Shown here: positions 19,770 to 31,038 of the stretch, in pieces | How positions within the stretch are numbered: position 1 is the first letter of the stretch | Layout of the letters: the number at the start of each line of letters is the position of its first letter | Assembly (NCBI RefSeq): GCF_905404315.1 | Contig: NC_066279.1 | Span: forward strand, 2,802,501-2,866,500 | Direction: 5' to 3' | DNA: 64,000 nucleotides | From: Leptidea sinapis | Taxonomy: Eukaryota > Arthropoda > Insecta > Lepidoptera > Pieridae | The notes under the pieces: generated by a model | What the model was told of the DNA's origin: nothing | Databases searched by the model: none | Seen by the model: the letters and a program-made list of their open reading frames with translations, nothing else | Made by a program: the position numbers and the translations under genes

Positions 19770-21080
19770 CGTCCAGAGAGACCTGGTAACTATCGGGATG
19801 TGTAGTCAGCAGAATACCAGAAGATCGCCTATCGACATACCATGTCGAAACCCATACTGTCGGTTGTTGATCAACTCGTGACCCTCTAGAGTCTAGATAT
19901 GCCAAGAGCTGGCGGTTAATTAAGCTCTCCATGATTTTGGAGAGTAGGGAGGAAATAGCAATAGGCCTGTAGTTTGCTGGATCCGAACTGTCTCCATTTT
20001 TTTTTTGGATCAGATGGACAAGAGCTGACTTCCATGAGTTAGGGACTACGCCTTTTGTAGTCAACTCAAGGGCACACGTTCTAAGCACGATTGGCGACAT
20101 ACTATCCGGGGCACTCGACTTCCTGACGTCCAACGATAACAGAGCTCGCCGAACAGTTTTCTTTCCAAACCGTCCTTCAGGCATAGAGCTTTGAATCCGC
20201 GGAATGGTCGGCGGTGTTTTTCGTTGACGTCAAGAGTCGAGTTTGAGGCAAAAAGAGCGAACAGAAGATTGGCTTTCTCTCTTGCCGTATTTGCCAGGGT
20301 TGATACGTCGTCCACAGAGACCTGGTAACTATCGGGATGTGTAGTCAGCAGAAGATCTAATAAGGACGGCATGTGGCTATCCCTATCTGGGAGCCGCGTT
20401 GGCGACTCAACCAATTGGGACAGACCATACGCCAATGCAAAATTATGCACAGATCGCCCTGCGTAGTCTGTGGTACATGACCCAAGCCAAGGGCATTGTG
20501 CCCGTTAAAATCACTCAAGAATACGATTTCAGCGGAGGGGATTTGTGCAGGCACGTCGTCAATAGCCGATTGAACGCAGCCCGTGAGATGACACGTTTCT
20601 GCGTTACCAGTATATGACTCGTAGATATACGCATAGATGCGGACGCGGTCCTCAAAATCTACACAGAGCCAGAGAGTAGACAGGTCCCTACTCTTAAAAT
20701 TTCCGAGAAGGCGACAGTAGATATTCTCCCTAACGTACACACATACCCGGGCATGAAGCAAAAAATTATGGTGGTGGTGAGGTGAGGTGAGGTGATGGCC
20801 TCCGGTCCTCGACACTGTGCGAGTGTGGTAATTATCCCAGACGAGTCTGGCTGTGCTGACGTCGAAATTATATACATAGTAAAATTACCAAATTAAAAAT
20901 AGGATGTCATGAAAAGGACACCCACTCAGCATTTTTGGAATTGAAATAAGGATCACCGCAATTAAGAATAAGATAAGACGGCAGCGTGACTCTCCCACTT
21001 CTAAAAAGCCGATAGTCGACTCTTACGACACCCTTGGGCCTGGAACTCCCCTATTCTTTTTACGCCCTGGGAAGTACAGG
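19770..21080 (-). mobile_element. Family A (Jockey-like) retrotransposon, rearranged fragment
   Basis: The - strand reads, in broken frames, an endonuclease end (IVFLSDFNGHNALGLG; RLPDRDSHMPSLLDLLLTT), the linker (TAREKANLLFALFASNSTLD) and an RT start (KTVRRALLSLDVRKS, SDPANYRPIAI). It then jumps back to the endonuclease segment LLTTHPDSYQVSLDD near 19775-19812, a second copy of 20318-20356. The RT catalytic core is missing. The right end (20970-21075) is the conserved 5' block of family A, also seen at 24720-24814 and 29740-29860. Confidence 0.75.
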
Positions 21081-21104
21081 GCGAAATACTGCTCAATTTA
21101 AAAA

Positions 21105-21538
21105 AAAATACTCATCCGTAAACAAAATTTTTCTGTGACCTCCCTTTGCGTACCGCTTCAGTAGTTGTTTCGATTTTACTACCCTATATGCCCTCTTATA
21201 GGCTGCAAGTCTTAAGTCATCTTTTACAATACGCGACATGGTTCTAGGTTCTAGGCTATCTTCATCTCCCGAGATAAAATCTTTTGCTTTCGGACAGAAT
21301 TTCTTCGAACTTTTTCCCTTACTGCTTTGACCGCCTTTTTTGTACGAACACTACGTGGACTGTCAGATCTTTTTCTGTCACAAACAGAGGACGTCTCATT
21401 GTACCTTTTAATAGCACGGTACACAAATATTTTACTAATATCAAGCGTATGGAGAATTTTAGAAATTGCATTTGGCTCCATACCTACGTTGTGTAATGCA
21501 ATCACAGCGATTGGGTTCTCTTTATCACCCCACTCCAT
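21105..21538 (-). pseudogene. Tc1/mariner-superfamily transposase fragment
   Basis: Starting MEWGDKENPIAVIALHN at 21538, the - strand encodes a helix-turn-helix DNA-binding domain (ISKILHTLDIS..YRAIKRY) and an Arg/Lys-rich linker. A frameshift follows, caused by a tandem 7-bp duplication (GTTCTAG twice at 21241-21254). Reading continues RTMSRIVKDDLRLAAYKRAY to GHRKILFTDEYF, whose TD supplies the first catalytic Asp. The rest is missing: at about 21100 the sequence runs into the 5' block of family A. It resembles the maT/DD37D side of the superfamily, but the catalytic spacing cannot be read from this fragment. Confidence 0.65.
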
Positions 21539-21619
21539 TTTAATACTGTATAATATTGTAAAAATGTGTGGGCGCCAAAATGAGAATATTATAAAAATTA
21601 CAGGTGCCAAATGTAATAT

Positions 21620-22240
21620 TTTGTTTATTTTTAATTGAACCAGAATTGATGGCCAGACTAAGGTTTTTGGTCTGAAGTTTTATTTTGATGAAACTTACCG
21701 TTTTCGAGAATAATCCAAAAAAACCTCAAATATTGACCTTTGACCCCAAATAACTTTTGTAGCACACATAGAATCTATGGGGAGTTTTAAACTTTATTTG
21801 TAATGGTAATCCCTAGCTCTCCACCAAAATCTGGCCCTCCGGCAATTTTTGTTATTTCTAATGTCTATATTGACCGGACTATGCAGTCTTATTATCATTT
21901 GGTCGATGCGTTTTAGATCCGGCAACTCAAATGCCAAAAATACACGTCGCTCTGGACTGCCAAAACTGCTTCAAGCTTTTTTTTTATTAGAAGTCCCCGA
22001 ATTTCAACAGCAACGGGATGGAAAAGTCATCGAAACACATATAATATGTATACGGTAATAAAATGATAATAAACTTTGAGAAAAAAAATGTCTGAGCTTT
22101 CATATAAATGCAAAGAAACTTTATCAAGTAAGTCAGGGTTATAATATAAATATCTAGTCCCCATCTGTAATTACATTTAAATTGTAAAATTTTTTGATAA
22201 ATAATATCAATAGCAGGTTATTAACTGTAAAGTAGATCCT
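21620..22240. other. No gene recognised
   Basis: Probably the 5' part and flank of the truncated Tc1/mariner-type element. No terminal repeat was identified. Confidence 0.4.
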
Positions 22241-22248
22241 GTAGACGA

Positions 22249-22440
22249 AGCCACAACCTGAGAGTTGAACAAAGCAAACAGAATTTTATAACGAGGTGGT
22301 ACTCAAACGGTTAGCTCAGTTGCTTAGAGCACCGGCACGGAACGACGGAGGTCGTGGATTCGAATCCCGCATCGTTCATAAAATTTTGTTTTTCAAATTT
22401 TATTTGTGGATAAATAATATCATTATACGATTTTTTAATT
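22249..22440 (+). repeat. tRNA-like containing repeat, copy 2
   Basis: Starts AGCCACAACCTGAGAGTTGA, the same leader as the copy near 17820 on the opposite strand, and continues past the tRNA-like block at 22305-22378 into an A/T-rich tail. This is one retroposon family with the tRNA-like unit in the middle. Confidence 0.6.
22305..22378 (+). tRNA. tRNA-like cloverleaf inside a repeat (not a functional tRNA)
   Basis: A 74-base cloverleaf can be drawn. The acceptor AAACGGT/ATCGTTC pairs at 6 of 7 positions. The D arm is GCTC/GAGC. The anticodon stem CCGGC/GACGG has one mismatch. The T arm GTGGA/CCCGC is imperfect around TTCGAAT. The loop ACGGAAC would give anticodon GGA, but base 33 is C rather than U and there is no long serine variable arm. 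The shared leader with the 17.7 kb copy shows it is part of a mobile repeat. Confidence 0.45.
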
Positions 22441-22748
22441 CTTGTTGGTCTATCTGGCTGTCAGTCTGTGTCTGCTCCTACTCCTCGAGAACTTTGTGTG
22501 TTCGTTAGATCATGTGACTGGCTAATGAATAGGCTATGATGATGACTATATATGCTGCCCGCGACCTATCCGAATAATGTAAATTTGTAATCACAGATAC
22601 AAATTCCGATATTATTATTTTTTTGGATATGATGTACTTTTACAAATCATGTCAGGCCTCTATCCCATCATCACCCGTATAATACTTAAGACACAAAAGT
22701 AAATATTTGACTGTCTATCTCTATTTTATTTCACCCATTAATATTTCC

Positions 22749-24814
22749 TTTTTTTTGTATGGAATAGGAGAACAAACGAGCGTACGGGTCAGCTGTTGTT
22801 AAGTGATCACCGCCGCCCACAATCTCTTGCAACACCAGAGGAATCACAGGAGCGTTGCCGGCCTTTAAGGAAGGTGTACGCGCTTTTTTTGAAGGTACCC
22901 ATGTCGTTTCGTCCCTGTAACACCGCACAAGGAAGCTCATTCCACAGCTTTGTAGTACGTGGAAGAAAGCTCCTTGAAAACCGCACTTTGGAGGACCGCC
23001 ACACATCCAGATGGTGAGGATGATATTCTAACTTGTGGCGTGTCGTGCTTAGGTGGAATTCGGCGGCAGGAATAAGGTTAAACAGCTCTTCGGAACACTC
23101 TCCGTGATGAACGCGGTAGAAGACACACAATGAAGCGACGTCTCTACGCAACGCCAAGTGATCCAGCCGTTCACAGAGCACTGGGTCCCCGACAATTCGA
23201 GCTGCTCTGCGTTGCACGCGGTCAAATGGATCGAGCTGATACTGGGGTGCGCCAGACCAGAGATGACAGCAATACTCCATGTGTGGCCGGACCTGCGCTT
23301 TGTAGAGCGCTAGTATGTGGGCCGGCTTGAAGTATTGCCGTGCTCTATTAATGACGCCCAGTTTCTTTGAAGCCAATTTGGCTTTGCCTTCCAGATGACC
23401 ACGAAATTGGCAATCGCTCGAGATTTCGAGACCCAGTATTCCTATACTAAGCGAGGCTTTGAGGGAAGTGTTGTTGAAGAGCGGTGATACGACAAATGGG
23501 GTTTTTTTTGTGGTCAACGCGCAAACTTGAGTCTTCTGGGGGTTAAATTGGACAAGGTTCAATTTTCCCCATTCCGCGACCTTCTCAAGAGAGGAATCGA
23601 TAGAAGACACAAGTTTCTCCTGGCACTGGTCGACGATTTCCCGAGAGACACCTGCATGGCCCGTGTATATGGCATCACCAGTGCTGTAGTCTGCATAACA
23701 ATGAATGTTGGAGGTGTCCAACATATCATTGATATGCAGAAGAAACAGCGTGGGAGACAGCACACAGCCTTGGGGCACTCCAGAATTCACGGGCTTCGGG
23801 TTCGAGCAACATCCGTCGACAACGACCTGTATGCTACGCCCAGTGAGGAAGCTGGAGGTCCACTTGCACAAGCTCTCGGGAAGCCCAAATGATGGAAGTT
23901 TGGAGAGGAGCGCCTTGTGCCATACACGATCAAAGGCCTTCGCTATATCCAGGCTAACTGCCAGGCCTTCCCCCTTGCTTTCAATAGCCGCAGCCCATCT
24001 ATGTGTCAGGTATAACAGAAGATCACCTGCCGACCGACCATGGCAAAACCCGTATTGTCGGTCGATGATCAACTGGTGACCCTCTAGGTATACCAAGAGC
24101 GGATGGCTAATAATGCTCTCCATGATTTTGGAGAGCAGGGTGGTAATAGCAATAGGCCTGTAGTTTGCCGGATCCGAACTGTCTCCTTTTTCTTTTCCTC
24201 AGGGGCACACGTCCTAAGCACGATTGGAGAAATACCATCCGGCCCGCTCGGCTTCCTGACGTTCAACGAAAACAGAGCTCGCCTAACAGTTTTCTGTCTG
24301 AACTGTACTTCAGGCATAGAGCTCTGACACTGCGGGATGGTCGGCGGTGTTTTTCCGTTGTCGTCAAGAGTCGAGTTGCAGGCGAAAAGAGTGCACAAGA
24401 GATCGGCTTTCTCTTTTGCCGTATGGGCCAGGGTGTCATTCCTCATGTGCAACGGCGGCATGGACGGCTGGCTGAAGTTACCAAGAGCAGCTTTCGACAA
24501 CGACCAGAACTTGCGTAAAAAATCTGGAGGCACGGTTGTATTTCCTCTAAAGAACTGTGCAGTTTCGATCCTTTGTGCTCAGCGCCACAACCCAAGTTCG
24601 AATGGCGACCGGTCCTCGACACTAGCCTCGAAACATAGCGGCACTAGGCCGCTACTTCACGCCGGTATTCTATGCGAGTGTGGTAATTAACCCGGACGAG
24701 TCTGGCCCGATTGTGCTGACGTCAAAAGACGGCAGCGTGACTCTCCCACTTCTAAAAAGCCCTTAGTCGCCTCTTACGACACCCCCATGCCTGGGGCTCC
24801 GCTATTCTTTTTAC
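22749..24814 (-). mobile_element. Family A (Jockey-like) retrotransposon, defective copy
   Basis: The 3' end on the - strand is CGTACGCTCGTTTGTTCTCC, then TATTCCAT and a poly-A run (22749-22757). Upstream lie the RT and linker coding remnants, and the right end is the conserved 5' block (24720-24814). The right end stops abruptly at CTATTCTTTTTAC where the CR1-like element begins. At least a dozen other fragments of this family occur in the window. Confidence 0.8.
22807..24533 (-). pseudogene. Family A reverse transcriptase pseudogene
   Basis: Two overlapping - strand frames. The first (24533-24084) holds the linker and RT start (SGPDGISPIVLRTCAPE) and then shifts into nonsense, showing a deletion of the segment up to NYRPI. 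The second (24123-22807) holds most of the RT: QYGFCHGRSAGDLLLYLTHR, SLDIAKAFDRVWH, SGVPQGCVLSPTLF and HCYADYSTGDA, with the C-terminal region ending FKKSAYTFLKGRQRSC. The YADD box has become YADY, so a catalytic Asp is lost. The 438-residue open frame therefore cannot encode an active polymerase. Confidence 0.85.
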
Positions 24815-25104
24815 TCTTTTCTTGTGCGTGCGTACGCCGTGTAAGTAAGACGTGTGTTCGTGTTCTTGTCAAGTTATTGTTTTGAAAGTGAAGTTAAAAC
24901 AACAAAACCGATTGATAGTTAGTAAAAATTAAACACTAATTCTGTAACAGTGATTCAATGTGATGCAAATTCTAAGATTATAAAATTATTCTGTTATTGC
25001 GAATGTTGTGATCGGTCATTGAACTCTAGAGAGATTTTTTGCGATTATCCACTTAAAAATATGATTAGTGTGGTATTACGTACAACAATTTCAACGTAGT
25101 AAGT

Positions 25105-25177
25105 CATAGCCAGATAGCTCCGCGGGCAACTCTTTGACTGTAAAGGCATAGTCAGGGGTTCGAGCCCCTGGTTTTTT
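25105..25177 (+). other. tRNA-like segment with pol III-type terminator in the CR1 leader
   Basis: Contains TAGCTCCGCGGGC (poor A-box), a Tyr-like GTA anticodon region (GACTGTAAAGGC), a perfect B-box GGTTCGAGCCCC and then a run of eight T. The acceptor and anticodon stems do not pair well. It lies about 100 bp before ORF1 of the decayed CR1-like element. It may be a captured tRNA relic or chance. Confidence 0.35.
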
Positions 25178-25271
25178 TTATTATTAATAAATTGATTGTT
25201 GAGTTCATCACAGTACTTTAAAAAGTAACGCTAAAATTAATTGAATTAAATTAAATTAAAGAAGTTTAAAA

Positions 25272-26340
25272 ATGTCCAAGCTTCACATGAACTGTTGTAA
25301 CAAAGTAAATGATGAAGAAGATTATTTGTGTTGCACAAAATGTAAAAACGGATACCACCGTGCGTGTTTGAAGTCGACCGGGCAATTTAGCACAGATACA
25401 GATTCCACGAATGACTGGACGTGTCCCGCTTGTATGTCAAGAAGGCCGAAATCCAACAGTGAGAACACACCCGTGCGTACTAAAGACACCCTTTTAGCCT
25501 ATGACAAAAGTGTCACGAAAAGATCGACCAAAAGAGTAGCAGTTTCGTCACCAGAAACAGAAAAATCATCTCAGCTGGAAGAAACTGTACGGGCCGAAAT
25601 GAAAGAAATGCTAACACAGATGCGGACTTCCATAAAAAGCGTACTAAATAGTGAATTGAAAGTAATAAGGGAAGAAATCACAGACATGAAAAATTCTATA
25701 AATTTTATAAACAACCAGTACGAGGATTTCTTGAAAGAAAGAACAAACACGCGTAAATCAAATAGCTGTGAAGGATCTTAAAGAATATAATGCCAAACTA
25801 GAGGCGACTATTAATACCCTAAACACACGTGTTAACGAACTTGAACAGCGATCTAGATACAACAACCTGGAATTGCAATGTGTTCCTGAAAGAAAAAATG
25901 AAAATCTGACCAAAATTGTGGAGCAGCTGGGCAGTGTAATAGGGTTAGATATAGCTACTGACAAAATTATGAATGTAATGAGAGTTGCAAAGGTAAATCG
26001 TCAAAGTACTCGACCGAGATCTGTCATAGTGCAATTCAATTCTCCGCTTACTAGGGACACTGTTTTGGCAGCAGTGATAAAGTATAATAAAACCAACCCT
26101 AGAGATAAATTGAACACCTCTCACATTGGAATCGGGGTAAGTGGGGAAAAACAACCAATTTATGTCATGGAGCATCTGTCACCTGAGAATAAAGCTCTAC
26201 ATGCCGTGGCGAGACTTAAAGCCAAAGAAAAAGGTTATAAATATGTTTGGGTTCGAAATGGTCGTATACTAATGCGCAAGGACGATATTTCTGATTACAA
26301 AGTAATAAAAAGCATAGACTTTCTTAGTAATTTAAGTTAG
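25272..26340 (+). pseudogene. CR1-like ORF1 pseudogene (PHD finger protein)
   Basis: The first frame (25272-25781) starts MSKLHMNCCNKVNDEEDYL and encodes a PHD-type finger (CCNK, CTKCKNGYHRAC, CPAC) and a coiled coil. A frame change near 25770 is needed to enter the second frame (to 26340) with SRYNNLELQCVPERKNEN and PIYVMEHLSPENKALH. The layout is the same as the intact ORF1 at 12208-13377. One frameshift separates the halves. Confidence 0.8.
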
Positions 26341-26398
26341 AGTGTAAGGTTGAGGTCACGTAATGGTGTCATAATCCTAAAAAGGCGCTTCGATTAAT

Positions 26399-29258
26399 AT
26401 GTTATACCAGAATGTTCGCGGACTAAGAACCAAAACCCAAGATGTTTACCGTAACATAGCAGTTAATAATTATGACATTATTATTTTGACTGAAACCTGG
26501 TTGAATAGCTCAATCTCAAGTAGTGAATTGTTTGACACTCGTTACACCGTGTATCGAAGAGACAGAGAGACTGCAAAGCTTAACATTAAGTCTGATGGTG
26601 GGGGCGTTCTAATCGCTATCAAGACCAATATAATTTCAAACAGAGTTTGTAACCGGGAAAGCAATTGTGAAGATTTGTGGGTGGTTGTAGATGTGCCCCA
26701 TTTTAACAGTATACGCCATATAGCATTTTGTAGTATATATATTCCACCTCCTGTAAATAAGAAATTGTTCGATATTTTTTTAAATAACTGCAATAGAGTT
26801 TCAGAGCAACATAATATGTTAACATGTATAATTGGCGACTTTAATCTTAGCTGTATTTCATGGAATGCATCTTTAAACCCAGCTGACTATAACATACCCC
26901 CAGCTCAGAGATTACTGGATTTTATATCAGGAAATGGCCTGCGCCAATGTAACATAAGGCAATGTAAAATAATAGGCAAAAGACACTTGATCTTGTACTC
27001 GTAGATTTACCTGTATGTTCCGTCAGTTACTCTTATAATCCAATTAGTAATATTGATCCAATGCATCCCCCCCTTGAAATTAGTATTCCTTATACGAGAC
27101 AACATAGACTTGCGACTAATACTTCAAACGAGCGGTACAATTTTTATAAAGCCGATTATGATTCCATTAATGAGTACTTGAAGGGAATTGAATGGGATAC
27201 GATATTGAACCGAGGTGATATAAATGAAATGGTTAAAGTATTCTACGAGATTTTACAGGTTGCTATCACAGATTATGTTCCCTTAAAAAAATTTAAAAGC
27301 AGTAGGTACCCTTCATGGATGAATCATAAAGTTGTAAAAAGAATTAAAGAAAAATACAAAATGCTAAAACGATTTAAAAAATATAATAATCCAATGGATG
27401 AAATAGAACTAAGAGTGCTTAGTGATCGCTGTGAGAAAATTACGCGTGATTCCTATAAAAATTTTAATGAAGACCTGGAAAAGAAAATTCAGAAAAATCC
27501 GAACGCATTTTGGACGTTCCTAAAGAGTAAACGTAGTAATTTTAACTCATATCCAGCTGCAATGAGTAACGGAATTAAAACCTCAACTAGCGGATTGGAA
27601 ATTTGCAATATGTTCTCTAGTTATTTTGCTTCGGTATATGATGAATCAAATAGTTCTTGTAAGTTAGACTCATTATCTTATTTACGAAAGATTCTCTATC
27701 TGGACGTTAGTGAAAATCTTGCAGGCATAGAAATAAAACAGAATGACATCTATAAAAAGCTGAAAAGTCTCGATATTGCAAAAGGTGCGGGACCGGACAA
27801 TGTACCACCGGCATTCATAAAAAATTGTGCATCAAGCTTAACTTCACCTTTATATCTTATTTTTAAAACCTCGCTTAATTCGGGTAGTTTTCCAGCTTTA
27901 TGGAAACAAGCAAAAGTTGTTCCAATATATAAGAGTGAAGACGAGAAAGACATACACAATTACAGGCCAGGATTCTTTCGGTTTTTGCAAAGGTCTTTGA
28001 ATCTTTAGTTTGTCCGACAATTCAAATGCATTTCAAACGTTTCATGTCTGAGCATCAACATGGATTTTTGCCAGGTAGGTCTACCACAACTAATTTGGTT
28101 AGTTTCACATCTTCATTATCAGAAGCTATTGACTCGCAGAAGCAGGTGGATACCATATATACCGAATTTAAAAAGGCATTTGATAAAGTTCCACATGGAG
28201 TACTCATTGGAAAATTATCATTATATGGGTTTTCAGGGCCAGTGCTGAAGTGGCTTTCATCATACTTACAAGACCGTTCGTTTTATGTAGTCATTAATGG
28301 ATTTAGCTCTTCAACTAATCTGGTAACATCAGGTATACCACAAGGTTCACATCTTGGCCCAATTTTATTTAATATATTTGTGAACGACATTGTTTCTTGT
28401 TTTGAACACTGCACACCATATTTATATGCCGATGACTTAAATATAACGAGAACAATTTCTTCACCAAGTGATTCGATTCTATTACAGGACGATCTAAATA
28501 AACTTACCAATTGGTGTGAATCTAATGGCATGCAACTCAACTGCAGAAAATGTGTGCATATTAAATTTACTCGCAAAAATAATATTATTCCGACAAGGTA
28601 TGAACTGTATGGTAATACTCTTAAAGAAGTTGAACTCATAAGGGACTTGGGTGTTATGCTTGATAGGAAATTGACTTATCTCTACCACATAGAAATTGTA
28701 ATAAGCAAACCGTCAAAATTATAAGGTTTTATTATGCGACAAGGTCGAAATTTTAAAGATGCCAAAACAAAAATCTGTCTTTACAACAGCCTTGTCCGCA
28801 GTCATTTAGAGTATTGTAGCGTTGTTTGGCGCCCACATTATTCTACACACTATTTAAGACTGGAGCGTGTGCAGAAAAGGTTCATGTGGCATCTATCATA
28901 CTCAGCGAATATTAACAAAACGGTGGTGTTCTATAAAAAAAGATTAGAACACTTTAACATGATGACTCTTGAACAAAGAAGAGAATTTTTTTACTTAAAT
29001 TTTTTATATAAATTGCTAAGAAACAATTTAGACTGCCCCAGTTTACTACGTAAAATTAATTTCCGAGTACCACGCAGATATCCCCGAACTGCAATTACTC
29101 CGGTCGTGCCTCCATGCACTAGAACAGTCTTTGGCGCCAACTGCACTATCCGCTTGTGTAAAGTATATAATAAATTCAGTTCACTAATTGATATAAATAT
29201 TGATACCCCTAACACTATTCGTAAATTAGTTATCAGCAATCTAGTCAGCCAGTTATGA
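26399..29258 (+). pseudogene. CR1-like ORF2 pseudogene (endonuclease and RT)
   Basis: Four blocks in changing frames make one ORF2. 26399-27004 is the endonuclease (LYQNVRGLRTK, LTETWLN, IGDFNLSCISWN). 27061-28008 is the linker and RT start (KGAGPDNVPPAFIKN, DIHNYRP). 28026-28724 is the RT core (HGFLPGRSTTTNLV, YTEFKKAFDKVPH, SGIPQGSHLGPILF, YLYADDLNITR). 28734-29258 is the thumb and C-terminus. The second catalytic block reads YTEF rather than the YTDF of the intact copy, replacing a conserved Asp by Glu. At least three frame breaks make it inactive. Confidence 0.85.
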
Positions 29259-29631
29259 TTGTGATAGATTACTTTGCTCTGTTAGTTATAACATAGGTAA
29301 TATATTTTAATTAAAGATTAGTGTATTTTATTTTATTGTATAATTTCTTAGCTTAGATTAAGATTTTTCTTATACTTAGTTGTATGTAATTAAAACGCTT
29401 ATTATTTGTTTCTAACTATCTAACTACTTTTTTTTCACCGGTTTTAGTTTTTAACTCACTTTTAGATTTGTAATAATGTATCGATAAGCGAAATTAGCAT
29501 GTAGTGTTTACCTTTAAATGATTTTGCATACCCTGCACATGTAATTTAAATTGTTAAGTGTTTAAAAAATATTTTTATGTAAAATCGCTGGAAGACCAAT
29601 AAATAAATAAAAAAAAAAAAAAATTTACTGG

Positions 29632-29865
29632 ATGGCCACCGGTCCTCGACACTAACCTATGCGAAACATAGCGGCACTAGGCCGCTACTTCACGCCGGTA
29701 TTCTGTGCGAGTGTGGTAATTAACCCGGACGACCTGTGCTGACGTCAAAAGACGGCAGCGTGACTCTCCAACTTCTAAAAAGCCCTTAGTCGCCTCTTAC
29801 GACACCCCCATGCCTGAGACTCCCCTATTCTTTTTACGCCCCGGGAAAAATACAGGGCAATTTAT
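29632..29865 (-). mobile_element. Family A 5' block, fragment
   Basis: About 206 bp match 24602-24814 with small indels, then continue into TTTTTACGCCCCGGG and TACAGGGC as at 21050. It directly follows the CR1-like tail. Confidence 0.7.
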
Positions 29866-30240
29866 TTCCTGTATTAAAATGCTTGACTTTTTACAAGTAT
29901 GCCACACATTTGAAGAATTGAATAAAATCTAAGTAAAAAAATAGGTGTAAAACTTAGAATATTAACGCTACAGAAGTAGCGTCGGTAACTTCATTACAAA
30001 TAGAAAGGACAAGCGATGTACAACTAAGGCTGAGATAGAACGGGACAAAGCTATTGATCTTGCATCTCTATCGCGTAACCCATTTATTTGTTTGGCCCAA
30101 TGTCAACTTTTGGGACAAATAAACAAAGATCTGTCATGTCATCAAGCTTGCGAATAGTGTTTTTGTGATTTTATTATTGTGAAACATATTTGGTGTGAGA
30201 ATGAGATACGGATACCTTTCAACTTATAAACGTTAAGGCC
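29866..30240. other. No feature recognised
   Basis: Leader region before the THAP-like exon. No promoter or repeat was resolved. Confidence 0.4.
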
Positions 30241-30319
30241 ATGGTTTGGTGTTGTGTGTCTGCTTGCCAAAGCCGAAATCGATTTAAAAGAATTGTTAAA
30301 AAACGTTTGTGTGGGAAAG
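30241..30319 (+). pseudogene. THAP domain fragment, exon 1
   Basis: Translates to MVWCCVSACQSRNRFKRIVK, giving the M-x-x-C-x4-C start of a C2CH THAP zinc finger, a DNA-binding domain found in transposase-derived and cellular regulators. A GTTAAT donor follows at 30320. The exon at 31039 supplies the second half, but the phases do not match (phase 1 out, while the next exon reads in a different phase). Either a small middle exon is missing or the gene is dead. Confidence 0.4.
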
Positions 30320-30439
30320 GTTAATATAGCATACACGATTTTCTTAATCACACCACGGACTGGGAATAAAGCGAACACCCTCAGGCTCTTTAATTATAAA
30401 TGTTTATTGTACGACATTACATTGTAATCCATATTTTAT

Positions 30440-30580
30440 ATTAAAAAAAAAAGCCCGCTGAGTTTCTTGCGCCCATTCTTCTCAGGTCTGAGGCAGTCTC
30501 TTTTGAATGGGTGGTAGATTTTGACGTTCAATAAGTGATTTTAAATCCTATTTTGAATAAAAATATTTGAATTTGAAGTG
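30440..30580 (+). repeat. LINE 3'-end type repeat (family E)
   Basis: Core GAGTTTCTTGCGCCCATTC followed by TTCTCAGG and GAATGGGTGGTAGA, ending in AATATTTGAATTTGAA. The core is shared with the repeat at 1-165 on the other strand, and the hairpin arms here are CCCATTC (30472-30478) and GAATGGG (30505-30511). Confidence 0.65.
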
Positions 30581-31038
30581 AAAGTAAAAATCCAGGAGTT
30601 AGCTTTGACACGTAAGTATCGCTTTTCATCCAACTTTTTTAATATAATTTGTAACAAGCGCGTATCAATTATCAAATAAATTTTACATGAAGTATTCTTT
30701 CCAAAAGTATTGATTTATGATCCATAGTCACCTATTTTCAGTAAATTAAAAAAAAACATAACATAAAACAGTGACAACTAAAATGTTGCCATAACATACA
30801 TATAGTTTTACCCAAGTTCTAGGGTAACGATTTATTTTAAACTTTATTTTATTCAATCTTATTAGAATAACATACAGCAGGAATTTATTAATAGTATTAA
30901 TAATTTACAACTGTATATTTGTTTGGAGTAAGGAAATTAGAACGACATTTGTTCTTTTTCCTGTGATTGATAAGAAAACATGATGTAAGGATGTTGGACA
31001 ATGTGTAGTAAAATAATAAACAAAGTAATCTATTTCAG
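30581..31038. other. AT-rich, no feature recognised
   Basis: Lies between the two THAP-like exons. No coding or repeat structure was resolved. Confidence 0.4.

Larger units (their letters stand above)
24815..29623 (+). mobile_element. CR1-like non-LTR retrotransposon, decayed full-length copy
   Basis: The order is a 5' leader of about 450 bp, ORF1 (25272-26340), ORF2 pieces (26399-29258), a 3' UTR and a tail GACCAATAAATAAATAAA running into poly-A (29595-29623). The ACCAATAAATAAATAAA tail matches the end of the intact CR1-like element at 8907. The element is flanked by a near-duplicate of about 210 bp of family A sequence (24602-24814 and 29632-29837). Confidence 0.85.

Noticed and set aside
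22305..22378. Functional tRNA-Ser gene
   Set aside because: C at position 33, a mismatched T arm, no long variable arm and a repeat-family leader argue against it.
22807..24123. Active reverse transcriptase gene (438 codons)
   Set aside because: The YADD box is YADY and the N-terminal part of the RT is deleted.
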